Of a DNA stretch of 64,000 nucleotides, positions 45,377 to 56,299 are shown piece after piece; the first letter of the stretch is position 1; each line of letters opens with the position of its first letter. The notes beneath the pieces were generated by a model, which saw only the letters and a list, made by a program, of their open reading frames with translations, was not told the DNA's origin and did not search any database. The stretch spans positions 62,001 through 126,000 of the forward strand of contig JAMPIV010011334.1 of the NCBI GenBank assembly GCA_024509875.1, read 5' to 3'. A program made the translations under genes and the position numbers. The DNA comes from Oreohelix idahoensis. Taxonomy: Eukaryota > Mollusca > Gastropoda > Stylommatophora > Oreohelicidae.

Positions 45377-45535
45377 GTGTAACAATCAATTGCATGTTCA
45401 TTGGCTTTGACGATGTTGCCTGGGTATATAAACAAAACCATCTCAAATCTAAGAAACAATAATTATCTATTTCACATTGATAGCTCCTTTTCTTGACGTT
45501 GTCCATGTAGATTATGAAACGTTTCGGTGATACAC
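45377..45535. repeat. Degenerate tandem repeat, right part
   Basis: Begins GTGTAACAATCAATTGC and contains AAGAAACAATAATTATCT and GACGTTGTCCATGTAGATTA, matching motifs left of LTR-C. Together with 35620-35835 it is one array split by the element. Confidence 0.6.
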
Positions 45536-47481
45536 CCGTGTCCTCTCTAAAATGTTACGACATTCAGTTGAATAGGAGAGTGAACTTATGTGAATAGGGA
45601 AGTGATGATGTGATATATTAAGTGTTACAACACTGATGTCCCATCTACACTGTCTATCTGTCTCTCAATACTCCGCCGCTGTATGATTATACACAGGTAT
45701 ACATAGACTGTCCAAAGTAGGGGTGGGGTATGTTGTGTGGGTTATCTCCAAGACGAGGACGTACTGATGAAAACCTTGGTAGTAATGAGAACGTGGAAGA
45801 TATACTGTCCTTCAATATTTGGAAATCAGTCTCTAGCTGTGACAAACTGTTGACCTTTGTCTCAGGAAAATGTGAGCTGTTTGATCTTGAAAAGGCACTG
45901 ATTAGACCGGAGTATTCACACAATCATCATCTGATCACGCTTGAAGCTGGTGCAATGAAGCTGGTCTGAGTGAATGTACGTCGTGCAATATACGATGAAA
46001 GTAGATTAACTCACTTCATGAACTGACGTAGTGTGTAGTTGATTTTAGTGATTTGAGCTTAATACCTTGGCGAATCAATTGTTGACTAAGTGATCTTGGT
46101 AGGTAGACTCATCAACTTGTGAGTATGTTCTCCTGATTCACGAAATACGTTCTGAGTCTTGACATAAATATGAGAATCAACATGTGCGTGCTTTAGCATG
46201 ACTCATGCGGTAAGCTTTCGAGTGAGTTGAACTTGATATATGTATATGGAATCAACTTGTGAGCACTCGATAACAGGTAAATAAAATGCTGCGCCAACAA
46301 CGTTTACAAACGCGGCAAGAAAAATCTGCTTTGTAACTTAGGAAGTGTACCATGTCCTATCTTGTGAATTCTGCTACCCGGACGTACGATTTCATAGCTT
46401 CTATCCTGTTAGACGAACAACGTGTAATTAGTAGACTCAAACTTCTGCTGTACTCCCTTTCCTTTCCCAAATTCCTTAAGAACACTATAAAATGTCTTTC
46501 CACAGATATGAATCAAATATCCACACAAGAATGAAACATTAGAGCAAACTGTACAAAGGCTATGCGATTGATAACACTCTTATGTCCCACGATGTTGAAA
46601 ACACAGTACTGTCATTCTGGCGAACATCTTACATTTCTGATTTGCCAATGTGTCAGAGGTCGTTACCTGTGTCGTATGACTCCGCCTCTAATCCAATAGG
46701 TTTTGATCTATCTTGCATTGTGATGCTGTGATGTATTCAATCCATGTCAATCGCTAAAATAGTGGGCTCTCGCAACCAACTCTTCAATTTCGTGCTGCGG
46801 GTTCTTTTTGAGAGACAGACCGTGGTTATGGTTTGGCCACCCAATGCAGGAATCACCCTGCCCCCTCTGTCACAAAGCATTCTGTCTTTTGTAGCCGCTT
46901 CGCGCGAAGTGCGTGCTATCATTTGTCTCAATGTCGTGAGGCGGTTTTCTTAATCTCCTTGTTCCTTATCTCGCTAGGTACTTGACATCCAAGAGGCTTA
47001 AACCGCTATCATCGGCTACCATTTGGCAACACGCATTCCTGTGAGTGTCACGAGCCCTTTGTCGCGACGTGCTATTGTGTCGCAACGTGGCAACAGTCGT
47101 GTTGACTAATCAGCGGATTAGGTATGAAAAGACTTCTCTTTATTGCCAAGCCGGGAGTCTCCCAAAATTTAAAAAAATCTCGTCTAATGTGGCTACGTGA
47201 GTTTACCAAGATTTTCACGAAGCCGTGTAGGTTCCGAAAAATATCGCAAGGTAGTGAAATAAATCAAAGGTATGTTAAGTTACACGTAGGTTCGAGCCGT
47301 GATTAAGAAATATTACTTTAACAATGATGAAAGAGCAAAATGAGAGTACTGTACATTTTAAAGACATGCTTGAATATTATGGTTGTATTGTGTCTACTAA
47401 TGCTAAACGCAAACAAACAAGCAAAAAAAAAAACCAATAACAAAATTTGTCATGAAAAATAAAAAAATATATATTGTACAG
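45536..47481. other. GPCR intron 1, middle part
   Basis: No coding or repeat feature was recognised. Short open frames (60-79 codons) lack motifs. Confidence 0.5.
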
Positions 47482-47494
47482 TACAGTAATTTTA

Positions 47495-47765
47495 CGCGGT
47501 AGCATAGTGGTTAGTGCACTGGCTTCCTAGCGCAGTGGTCTATGGTTCGATCCCCAGATGAGGCGGAAAAATTTTTAGGCCACAAACGGCTCCTGGGTCG
47601 ACCCAGCCCCAAATGGGTACCAGAGCTACTCTGGGAAGGTTAAGGCGGCCGGCGTGATGCCGACCACATCACCCCTCGTGTGCCGACGGTCAAGATAATA
47701 TGGGCCTAACACCATATTCCCAATATGCCTCAATGGGCGTGTAACGGGTTCCTTTACCTTTACCT
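47495..47765 (+). mobile_element. tRNA-derived SINE (SINE-2), different family from SINE-1
   Basis: A box TAGCATAGTGG (about 47501-47511) and a perfect B box GGTTCGATCCC (47544-47554) open the element. The body includes GGCTCCTGGGTCGACCCAG and GGCGGCCGGCGTGATGCCGA. The tail is CTTTAC repeats rather than poly-A. A perfect 13-bp duplication TACAGTAATTTTA flanks it (47482-47494 and 47766-47778). It lies in GPCR intron 1. Confidence 0.93.
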
Positions 47766-47778
47766 TACAGTAATTTTA

Positions 47779-48570
47779 AATTAACAATTTCAAAACACTT
47801 TATCAGAACAAACTCGTGTGCTAGCCTCTACCTCTCACGATTGCTGCAGTTTAAGAAGATCTGGCGATTTCGTTTATCATTCTTCTTATTCATCATCATG
47901 ATCATCATCATTATCATCATCTGCCTGAATGGCGAGGGACACTTGTCTCTGTACAAGAAAATAGGATACTCACGTAAAAATCAATGTCAGGTTAGACATT
48001 AAAAATAACCTGAGATTTCGCCTCGAGTATTAGCGGGCGTATAAAAAAAAAAAAAAAAAAAAAAAATCTTCTTTTATTTCTTCATAGTTATCCTCTTCTT
48101 GAATAACGTAAACAATTTTCTCTTCCATCAACGTTAGGAAGTCGTATTCGTCTGTATCACTTTTAACCTATTCTGCGACTTCTTCTGTTGCACAATCAGA
48201 ACAGCTATGAATGTTGTTATATTTTCAAAAAGCTCAGATCCACTTCAGAGATGTAATTGTTTTCCTAAACAGCTTTCCACAAACTGTGTCAGCGCTCCTT
48301 GGTTATGATGAGCTGGTTAGTTGGTAGTTCGGACCATCAGGGCTCGGATAATTGGAGTTCTAATTTACATTATGTTTTACGTTACTCTTCTACATCAAGA
48401 AAACACCATATTTCTTTAATAGACACCATAAATATAAAAATTACAGAGAAGCAGTGAATTATTATGTAATCAGTCTTACAGACTGTCGCCGAATTAAACA
48501 ATGTTTCTTATAGCCACGTTTTTCCTCAACAAAATACGTGTGTCACTCATAATCATTATATTTTTTGTAG
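47779..48570. other. GPCR intron 1, distal part
   Basis: Contains an ATC-rich microsatellite near 47890-47920 and an A run at about 48043-48066. The acceptor TTTTTTGTAG at 48561-48570 ends the intron. Confidence 0.7.
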
Positions 48571-48785
48571 GTCTCGCCGTTTCTGACCTAGGCTGCCTCA
48601 CAACGCTTGTATGGACAAACATTTGCTTCACGCCAGACTTTACTAACTCAGATTTACCTTTCATTCCCTCGGAATTTCAGTTCCTCACCGGTGCCTTGCC
48701 ACATTTTACCTTTTGTCGTATCACAGCCTGGATCACAGCCTTCATCACCATGGAGAGATGTGTGTGTATTACAGCACCATTACAG
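48571..48785 (+). CDS. Chemosensory-receptor-like GPCR, exon 2 (TM2-TM3)
   Basis: A pyrimidine-rich acceptor (TTTTTTGTAG) precedes the exon. With one base from exon 1 it encodes exactly 72 codons. TM2 is GLAVSDLGCLTTLVW with the conserved Asp. The first extracellular loop (TNICFTPDFTNSDLPF) follows, then the conserved TM3 Cys (FCRITAW), TM3 itself, and ERCVCITAPLQ in place of the DRY motif, as is common in mollusc chemoreceptor families. It ends at CAG|GTTTGA, a weak but usable donor in phase 0. The next exon continues with VKRIVTTTR. Confidence 0.87.
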
Positions 48786-48889
48786 GTTTGATTTACAACT
48801 AAAGTGTGTGATTGTCAATTACAGGTTTGATGTACAGTTAAGGATTACTAAAGTAATGAGAGATGTGTGCTTTCTGTGCTTTTCTGTGG
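48786..48889. other. GPCR intron 2, proximal part
   Basis: Contains a partial echo of the exon end: ACAGGTTTGATTTACA at 48782-48797 and again ACAGGTTTGATGTACA at 48822-48837. A second potential donor of the same sequence therefore lies about 40 bases downstream. Confidence 0.6.
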
Positions 48890-49290
48890 TGTGGAGTGCT
48901 GGAGAGTCGCAGAGAAGGAGATTTCGAAATCGTCCGCTTTCCACACAATCTGCCTATAGAAAGTTCTCGAGTCTTTTGGCCGAATACCATTACCAGGCGA
49001 GAGCTGCTTGCTCGGAGTGAGCAATAGGACAGGCACACTGTCGTGGCTGGCAGGCGCTGGAGTTGGGGTTGCCACGTCCTCATGGAAAACCCAGATGCCA
49101 TCACGGGAGCAGCTATGGACCTCTGAGGGAAAACGAGAGAGAGGACGACCTAAAACAGCTCGTCGGGGCTGTGGAGGCCGAGATGCGGGGAATGAGCCGG
49201 AGCTGGGGCGCTGCACGAAGGGTGGCCGCCGACCGAGTTAAGTGGAAGCAGTTTTTTGCTGCCATACATGACGCCACCAGGCGTAATGGC
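48890..49290 (+). pseudogene. LINE 3' end, left half (split by a solo LTR)
   Basis: Similar to the LINE at 30600-31003: CTGCTTGCTCGGAGTGAGCA, GGCTGGCAGGCGCTGGAG and GGAAAACGAGAGAGAGGACG all align. Translation in shifting frames gives EGKRERGRPKTA and then RVAADRVKWKQFFAAIHDAT. Frameshifts show that it is dead. It is cut after GCGTAATGGC by the solo LTR and resumes at 51664 with ATGGCCACTGAC. Confidence 0.82.
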
Positions 49291-51663
49291 TGTCGCAGAG
49301 AGATTTATGATTAATAAATTTCTATATCTTTTCTCTATTCTACCCGTGTCTTCTACTTTATTATCGCTCTTTTATCCTTTCTTTTTTTCGCATTCGTCTG
49401 TATGTGAAAAACGTAACTCTCTCATTCGTACCTTCGCATGTCTCTTTTCTTATTTAGCAACGCATTTTTATTGCTGTTAAGCTAGGTTCGTGAGGAGACC
49501 GAATAGTGTGAAATTCAGTCTCGACAGACATGGGATGGCAGACATATCGTCTAACATTTTCACATGACACGAAGCTTCTACGGTTAAGTTTCTCGGTGTT
49601 AGGTGTGAAAGGCGCCAACATGCAGCGCTCGGATATGACCATAGGTAACGAATAGTGTGAAACGCGTCTGGCAGTTTCAGTGCCGTCGTCTGAGTTTTAT
49701 GTAGGTGCTAAGACGGGAACTATTTCGGGTTTTCGAGAATTAGGAAATCATTTCTTTTCATAAGATATAAACCCCAGTAGTTAGACTTCAGGCATTCAGT
49801 ACTCCTTAGTTGCAGTAGACGGATCGCTCGTGCTAGAGTATAAGCTTGTATAGCGAAGTTATTAGTTTTCTCGTCAATTTTTGCCGAGCTTCTGGAATAC
49901 CTATCTAGTGAATAATTCTAGTCTTGGTGATAGCCATAGTTCTGTTTGGAGGTAATATTATATCTAGTATTTTGTGAGTGATTTAAGTGGTAAATCGACT
50001 ATTTTATTTTCACTAGTTAGATTTCTGTGCAGAGGGATTAAATTATACGTCTGTTATATTCTCTAGTTACTGCGTTACAGTGGAAAGGAGAGTAAATTAT
50101 TATTTCTAGCTTAAACTCATGCAGCTGTAAATAAAATTTAATTAAATTGCTAGTAATCAGTCGAGAATATTTTAAACTAACTTATAACTGCACTGATTCA
50201 CCTTTGAGTATTGACGAAATACGTATGTATTTCTAATTCATGATGATTGACTTTTATGAATATTATATTTTACGCGAGGATAGGAGGTGTATAATATTGT
50301 GATTAAATATTTTGTACTTTTCTCTTCCTTATACAGTTTTGGGTCAGCCCAACTTTAACCAGCGGTTTTAGTACAACTGAGAGAACAAACATTTTTATCT
50401 TTAACCACGTGGCTTTACAAGTTAACACCTGTCTGGCAGTGTGTGTGCCTCCAGAAATAGACAGAGTACAAATCTCACTAACGGTTTTACAGACTAAATG
50501 CCTTCACTGTGCCTATTGCGCCAGATTATATTTCTTCACAAACTCTCATATATGCAGCCCTGTGGCTAGAAAAACTACAAATCATTAACATTCCGACATT
50601 TTGACTTATTGTGGTGTGACCAATAATTATCTATTGAGAGAATTTACCGACCGGTCATCTTCCTAAATAAGGGAAACCTCGTGATTCTGACACTGTGTGC
50701 CCGCTTAAATCTAATTCTTACCTGAACTGAGTAAATTGACACTAACTTAAATCTGTAAAGAAAACTATCGCATGAAGAGGACGCTCCCCGGACCCATTGG
50801 ATGAAACCAAAATCTGCAGAGCTGGGATCCGCTTCATCATAAAGACAGACAGATTAAACGGTGTGTGTGTGTACTAACGTGCGCCAGACGGCGAACACCA
50901 GCAAGATTTTAGGTACGAAAAGTGAGACAGGGGCCCCTGCTGAAAGAACCGGGTGAAAGCAGAACGAGTGATTCTTTTCATTTTTATTTTCAGGCACCCA
51001 ATTTTTTGTAATTTCATTTATGCAAAGATTGTTGCAAATGACATTTCCTCTTAGACTAGGTTCAGGTATTAACTCTGCTCTTACACTCTAGAGGGTAAAC
51101 CTTAGACTATAGCGTATGAATCCGTGACTTTTTTGGGGCTATCACTTTTCTTCTAACAGGATCATGGGCAAAACATAGAGAGAAAAGATTACACCTATGG
51201 GTCTATTATTCGTTTAGTAATTCATTAACCTGTGTGTAATTATATGTGCTTGATAAGCAAACTTATTTGTTGTGGACAATTTGCTTTATGTTAATAAAAT
51301 TTACATAAACGTATACCAGTGTGTTAGTCAGCATGTCCCAAATACCTATATTCCATTGTTATAGTTTTCACGGCTGTACGTCTAAACGTTCGTCACTTGT
51401 GTGCGCGAGTCTGTGAGTGGTTGATATAGAGTACATCTATATAACTGAGAAGTCTGTCTGACTAATACTTTTATCTGTTGTAGAGATAGGCTGAGCGAGA
51501 GATTTGTTTCTCGAGCCTCATGGACAGCTTCTTACGTATTTTTCCACCATCTCACTCGTGAAATCTATTTCTACTATTATATCTCACTGAACTATCACCT
51601 ATTCTATTGCTATTCAGAAGGGACCAATCTAAGTCTTAATTCACCTATCAAAAATCTACGACA
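49291..51663 (+). repeat. Solo LTR of the LTR-A family, nested in a LINE
   Basis: Starts TGTCGCAGAGAGATTTATG and ends AAAATCTACGACA, matching the reverse complement of the LTR-A LTR at both ends and through the middle (for example TTCAGAAGGGACCAA near 51610 and GACTTTTATGAATATTATA near 50248). It is flanked by the perfect 5-bp duplication ATGGC (49286-49290 and 51664-51668) and has no internal region. Recombination between the two LTRs of a former full element explains this. It is clearly more diverged from the two LTR-A LTRs than they are from each other. Confidence 0.88.
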
Positions 51664-51668
51664 ATGGC

Positions 51669-51712
51669 CACTGACTACATTGACAGTCGGCGGCTAAGGA
51701 TCATAGAAGAAG
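51669..51712 (+). pseudogene. LINE 3' end, right half (3' UTR)
   Basis: CACTGACTACATTGACAGTCGGCGGCTAAGGATCATAGAAGAAG aligns with the 3' UTR and tail start of the plus-strand LINE at 30946-30990. It completes the fragment interrupted by the solo LTR. Confidence 0.82.
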
Positions 51713-51897
51713 ATTACTAAAGTGTGTGAATGTCATTGCAGCATATTCAAAATCACAAATCAATTATGTCCTTCGAAGCAGTTTAGCGATGTGTTCTACA
51801 CAAGATTTGTGTGTGTGTGGACATAATCTCTTCTGTAGTAGTAGACTGTTTTAGACGCATCTAATCTTCTGTTTTATATTTCCGTACCTTACATGTA

Positions 51898-54316
51898 TGT
51901 GGTGAAGTGGGATGTTATAAATATTTATAGGGGACTTAGTGTACTGACTGAGATCAGCTGTGAAGGTATCTATATCTATTAAGAGTAGTGTATTATAGAT
52001 AACCTTACTTGCTACCACATATCTATATATCTCAGTCAGAATTATTCTGGAATAGTGTGATGACTACGTTATGTGTCTAGGGTATGTGTATGATGAAGTG
52101 TAAGTCACAACAACAGACAGATAAACAATTTAATTTAATCCACTACTCTTGACAACACTGTGACACTCACATACATATAACACTCTATGAGAATATCTTA
52201 AGGAGTCACTGATAACTTTTCAAATAACAATATGTATTCATGGTTATCATAAAGGTATATGTGTCCTGATTCAAATACAAAGGAACCAGGAATCACAATC
52301 AATTTTAATTACAAGTATATGTACAGACTTTATCAATATGAATATTGTAGTGACATATATTATTAAAATATCCTATGTGTGTCAGTTGTGTAGTGGTAAT
52401 ATGAGGTAATACTGGTTTTGTTTTGTTCAAGCTCTGTTGGTATTTGTCATCATGACTTCAATAGTTTGTCTTTTGGGACTAGTATTGGAGATGTTCTCAG
52501 TTCCTGATATTAAGACAATTAAATTCCCCTCTGAATGTTATTTGTACAAAGTCATTTCAAGATGAGGGGACATAATGTTGAGCTCAGCTGGCCAAATCAG
52601 CTTATCTTGCGTGATGGCGGCAGGAAAGGACTCCTCTGCTCGAATTCTCCCCTGGGCTCTGGAGACACCTCACTGATAGCTAAAAAGACCAAGGAGTATG
52701 CTGTCCGACTCTGGATTCAGCAAAGCTCTGACCAGGTGCTGCTCAGTACCATCAAGACCACGGTCCCTGTAAACAAGAAGGATGTACCTTCTACTTCATA
52801 ACTAATTGATACTCTAGTTCTACACTGAGCACAATACAACACAAACATTGAGTTCAGAGCGTTAGGCCAACTGTCAGCTTCATCTGAAATACTTTATACC
52901 AGTATTTACCTCCTTAATGGTTACCACGCCTCTGCACTTCCAGCATTATTTCTGTCTAATCAATCATCCAGGTGTCAGTGTACTATTTGGCCATTCCATG
53001 CCGTTTTACTTCCCTCCGACACCCTCTGTTCAGGCTGGAGCATTATAGGCTTTATCTCCTGTTTGCCACTGAACTACACATATATATACAGGCATAAATT
53101 AACAATTTACATTCAATTTTCATTAAAAGATACTGAATGGTTCAAGCTTACCACAATTTCATGGAAATAAACACAGATACGTTGATTAGCAATGAATTCT
53201 GGCACAATTACTGGCACAAATTCCCATCTGCTTATGTTCCAGGCTTTTATTTAACACAAATATGAGCTGGCTTCAACGCACTGTTGCTTTATCAAGATTA
53301 TTTGCACTAGTGGTCTCGAACTAACGCTCCTAAGTGAGTATATCAGCGAGTCTAGCCAATGAGGCCACGTTTCGACAAGTGTTTGAAAAAATGTTACCTT
53401 TTCACGTCTCCCCTAACAACGAAAGATAGTATTTATAGCCCGACCAATCGTGGTTAGTCTTTCATTTGTTGCGCTCCAATCAATTTGGAGTTTACATGGT
53501 AGGCTAATTCTGTAACGTAAGATTTTTTTTCAAACACGTTATAAAAAAATTTTATGAGCAGAAATGATTCCATGCTGTCAGGCATCCCCACTATTTTATT
53601 TTGGGTATAATTTATTAATTCCTGGACTATTTGCGTAACGTTTTACATATTCTTTGTCAGCAAGCCCTAAGGAACCCAAATATACAAATTTAAAAGAGCT
53701 ACGTGGCTGCGTTCAAAATATGTATTTTCTACCTCCTGTTTCGAAGATGTGCTGTCTGGGTACTGTTATGTTTTCAACCGTAAACCCATCTAATGTTATC
53801 TTTTCTAATAAGAGTTTTTCAGGATTTAAAAACCTAACTCTGGGATGGGTAATGTATTTTATCACTGTCCGTCTGAAAAAAAAGTTAGTGCATGTAGTCT
53901 TACACGCGTGATGGCAGCATTTGTGTATCGCGCGAAGCGTGTTTAGTGTTCGGCTTTCTGCCTCTCCCTTCTCGCTATCCTTTTGTCCATCTGTCTTTTG
54001 ATCTTGGTAACATAGTGTAGAAAAAGACATGAATGGAATTTAAAATTTAGGTCAACTTGCATATTTCAAGGTTTTTCTTAGAAAGGCAGCACATTTTATT
54101 GTGTGTTTGGGAAACGCGTGTATGTTGCAGAAGGCCTTTAATATCAACGTGAAACGTTACAATTTGCATACGCAGTAGAAAACAAGGGGATTTCGAGTAC
54201 AGTCATTGTGACAGCACTGTTCTTTACCATTCTTCTTCCTTTATTTATTATATGTATTTATTAGGCTTTATATTTACTTGATAATTTATATATGTGGATT
54301 AGAATATTCCACGACA
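51898..54316 (-). repeat. LTR-B2 3' LTR (2419 bp)
   Basis: Right boundary CCACGACA (reverse of TGTCGTGG) abuts the polypurine tract at 54317-54327. Plus-strand (antisense) frames include 52452-52565, 52535-52801 and 53654-53911. Confidence 0.94.
52452..52801 (+). CDS. Overlapping antisense ORFs in the LTR-B2 LTR (signal-like start plus 88-codon frame)
   Basis: An ATG at 52452 opens a 37-codon frame with a hydrophobic stretch (SIVCLLGLVLEM) followed by FSVPDIKTIKFPSECYLY, and stops at 52563-52565. An overlapping frame (52535-52801) continues with RGHNVELSWPNQ, GLLCSNSPLGSGD and YAVRLWIQQSSDQ. Read across a frame change, the two would resemble the start of a secreted protein, but no splice or frameshift signal was identified. 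The family is not recognised. Both pieces recur in all LTR-B LTRs. Chance open frames preserved by young repeats remain possible. Confidence 0.35.
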
Positions 54317-54327
54317 CCTCCCCTCTT
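54317..54327 (-). promoter_or_regulatory. LTR-B2 polypurine tract
   Basis: CCTCCCCTCTT on the plus strand, that is AAGAGGGGAGG on the element strand, directly next to the 3' LTR. Identical to the tract of LTR-B1. Confidence 0.88.
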
Positions 54328-54383
54328 AAAACAGACATTATATGTCAGTCCTTTATTCTATATTCACATAGAGAAATTTATTA

Positions 54384-55910
54384 TTATTTCTGGGGTTTAC
54401 GGTGATTCTCATCACACGGATGGCGGCTTAAAAAATCCGCTCCCAAATTGGTTTTTCCAGATATATACTCAATGCTAAAATTATATGGAGCCAGAAGTAA
54501 AGACCATCGGAGTAACCTAGAGTTCTCATGCTTAGCCTGTGCTAGAAACGATAAAGGTTTGTGGTCTGTTTGCAACTTAAATGCCTTCCCATACAGATAA
54601 ATATTGAATTTCTTTATTGCCCATATTACTGCAAGACATTCCTTTTCGCTAGTTGAGTAATTGATTTCAGCTTTATTCAACTTTCTGCTAGCATATGCCA
54701 CTGGGCTTAATTCCCCATCCAATGCATCTGATTTCTGTAGTAGAGTTGCTCCTAGCCCAATATTACTGGCATCCGTCCTTACAATGAATTCTTGACTTAA
54801 GTCAGGTAATTTCAAAATGGGTTTACTTGTGAGCTTTTCCTTCAATTCTTGGTAAGTCATTTCACATTGTGGTGTCCATGTAATGCGATCTGGATGTCCT
54901 TTACGTGTCAATTCAGTTAACGGTGCACATATGGAATTAAAGTTTTTGATATACTTCTGGTAGAAACCACATAATGAGACAAAGGATCTCACGTCCTTCT
55001 TGGTTTGTGGTCTCGGGGCTTTCTGTAGTTTCTCTAAATTCTTTGGGTCAGGGGTCATGTTTCCCTGATAAACTGTGTGTCCCAAAAATTCCAATTCTTT
55101 ACATCCAACGCAACATTTGGTTGGTCGGGCTGTTAAATTTGCCTCCCTAAGTGGATCAAACAGCATGTTCAGAGAGTCAATGTGTTCCTCAAATGTTTCT
55201 GTTGCTATAAGGATATCATCCATAAAATTTGTTATACAGGGATTATTCAGAGGATCCAATAATTTTCTCATCATTCTAGAGAAGACACTAGGCGCATTCT
55301 TCAATCCAAATGGCAATCTATTAAACTCATAGTGTCCTTCTGAGGTACTAAAAGCTAGGTATGGTCTAACCTCAGGCTTCACTGGAATCTGATAGTATCC
55401 TTTACTCAGATCCACTTTTGAGAAATATTTAGCTTTATTTAGTCTGGCAAACAGCTGATTTGTATCCGGCAATGGATCCACCTGTCCTTCTGTAATAGCA
55501 TTCAGTCTCCTATAATCTATACAGAGTCTATGTTCTCCAGAGGGCTTCCTTAAGAGTACAACACCGGAACTATACGAAGATTCACTGTGCGAAATAATTC
55601 CTTCCTTCAACAGATAGTCTATCTCTTCCTTCAAAGCTTTCTCCTTAGCAAACGGAATCGAATATGGTTTCATACAGACAGGTGTGGAGTCTATTAGTTT
55701 CATATCATATTCCAATAGGTTTGTATGCCCTGGTCGGTCTTTTAACACCTCTGCATGATTATTTAGAACCTGTTGCACTCTCTCTTTCTGAGTTTTCGTT
55801 AAATGTGTACTGATTTTCACCTGTGCTGCTGTCTCACAGGGGTGTAATGGAAATTCAAATGATGAAAGTGGTTCCTTTTTCATCTCCATGGCGATGGACA
55901 AGGTCAACAA
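54384..55910 (-). CDS. pol: LTR-B2 RT-RNase H (508 aa)
   Basis: Nearly identical to the C-terminal two thirds of LTR-B1 Pol. RT motifs DYRRLN, LSKGYYQIPV and FMDD and RNase H motifs RTDASNIGLGATL, SEKECLAVIWAI and QTDHKPLS are present, ending in AKHENSRLLRWSL and ADFLSRHPC. One visible change is FDPLREAN where LTR-B1 has FDRLREAN. The frame upstream is closed by TGA at 55932-55934 (Arg codon AGA in LTR-B1), so the ATG at 55908-55910 is an internal Met rather than a natural start. Confidence 0.9.
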   Translation of the reverse strand: MLTLSIAMEMKKEPLSSFEFPLHPCETAAQVKISTHLTKTQKERVQQVLNNHAEVLKDRPGHTNLLEYDMKLIDSTPVCMKPYSIPFAKEKALKEEIDYLLKEGIISHSESSYSSGVVLLRKPSGEHRLCIDYRRLNAITEGQVDPLPDTNQLFARLNKAKYFSKVDLSKGYYQIPVKPEVRPYLAFSTSEGHYEFNRLPFGLKNAPSVFSRMMRKLLDPLNNPCITNFMDDILIATETFEEHIDSLNMLFDPLREANLTARPTKCCVGCKELEFLGHTVYQGNMTPDPKNLEKLQKAPRPQTKKDVRSFVSLCGFYQKYIKNFNSICAPLTELTRKGHPDRITWTPQCEMTYQELKEKLTSKPILKLPDLSQEFIVRTDASNIGLGATLLQKSDALDGELSPVAYASRKLNKAEINYSTSEKECLAVIWAIKKFNIYLYGKAFKLQTDHKPLSFLAQAKHENSRLLRWSLLLAPYNFSIEYISGKTNLGADFLSRHPCDENHRKPQK

Positions 55911-55931
55911 GTGTGTCTCTTCCTGATGTTC

Positions 55932-56299
55932 TCATTCCAAATATTTCTTCAGGAGATTCACATGATAGATTTTTTCTTTCCCCTTCTTATCTATCTTATA
56001 ATTTGTTCTAGACACCTTCTCTAAAACTGTATATGGACCCTGCCATCCAATTTGTAACTTATTCTGACTCCCAGGCAAAAGAAGCAGTACTTTCTCTCCC
56101 ACAGCCAAATTTCTGTCCTTCGCCTTCCTGTTATAATAGGCAGCATGTTTCTTCCTGGCTTGTTTCAAATTTTCATTGGCAAGTTTCCAGCCAGTTTTTA
56201 ACCGAGTGGTCAGCTCATTCACATATTGGTATGAAGATGTAATGTTTTCCTCTGCCTTTTCATCAGTCCACGTTCTTAACATAGCTTCGAGTGGACCTT
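55932..56299 (-). pseudogene. LTR-B2 integrase C-terminal region
   Basis: Encodes LRTWTDEKAEENITSSYQYV, then AYYNRKAKDRNLAVGEKVLL, then GWQGPYTVLEKVSRTNYKI and YHVNLLKKYLE, corresponding to the integrase linker and C-terminal domain of LTR-A (TDQKADETVVSASKYV and following). The first part is deleted in LTR-B1. A TGA ends it at 55932-55934. Immediately upstream the frame is closed by several stops where the unknown module runs into KGPLEA-like codons. Confidence 0.8.

Larger units (their letters stand above)
35831..45381 (+). mobile_element. LTR-C: full-length Gmr1-type Ty3/gypsy element
   Basis: LTRs at 35836-37320 and 43896-45376 start TGTTACGTGC and end CTTTATCA. The flanking duplication GTGTA is perfect (35831-35835 and 45377-45381). 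The interior encodes Gag, protease, integrase, RT and RNase H in that order, so integrase precedes RT. The two 1.48-kb LTRs differ at only a handful of sites (for example TTATCGC versus TTATTGC, CTGACAG versus CTGATAG, and GAT repeat number), which indicates a recent insertion. It lies in GPCR intron 1 in the same orientation as the gene. Three reading-frame breaks occur, two of them next to A runs. Confidence 0.95.
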
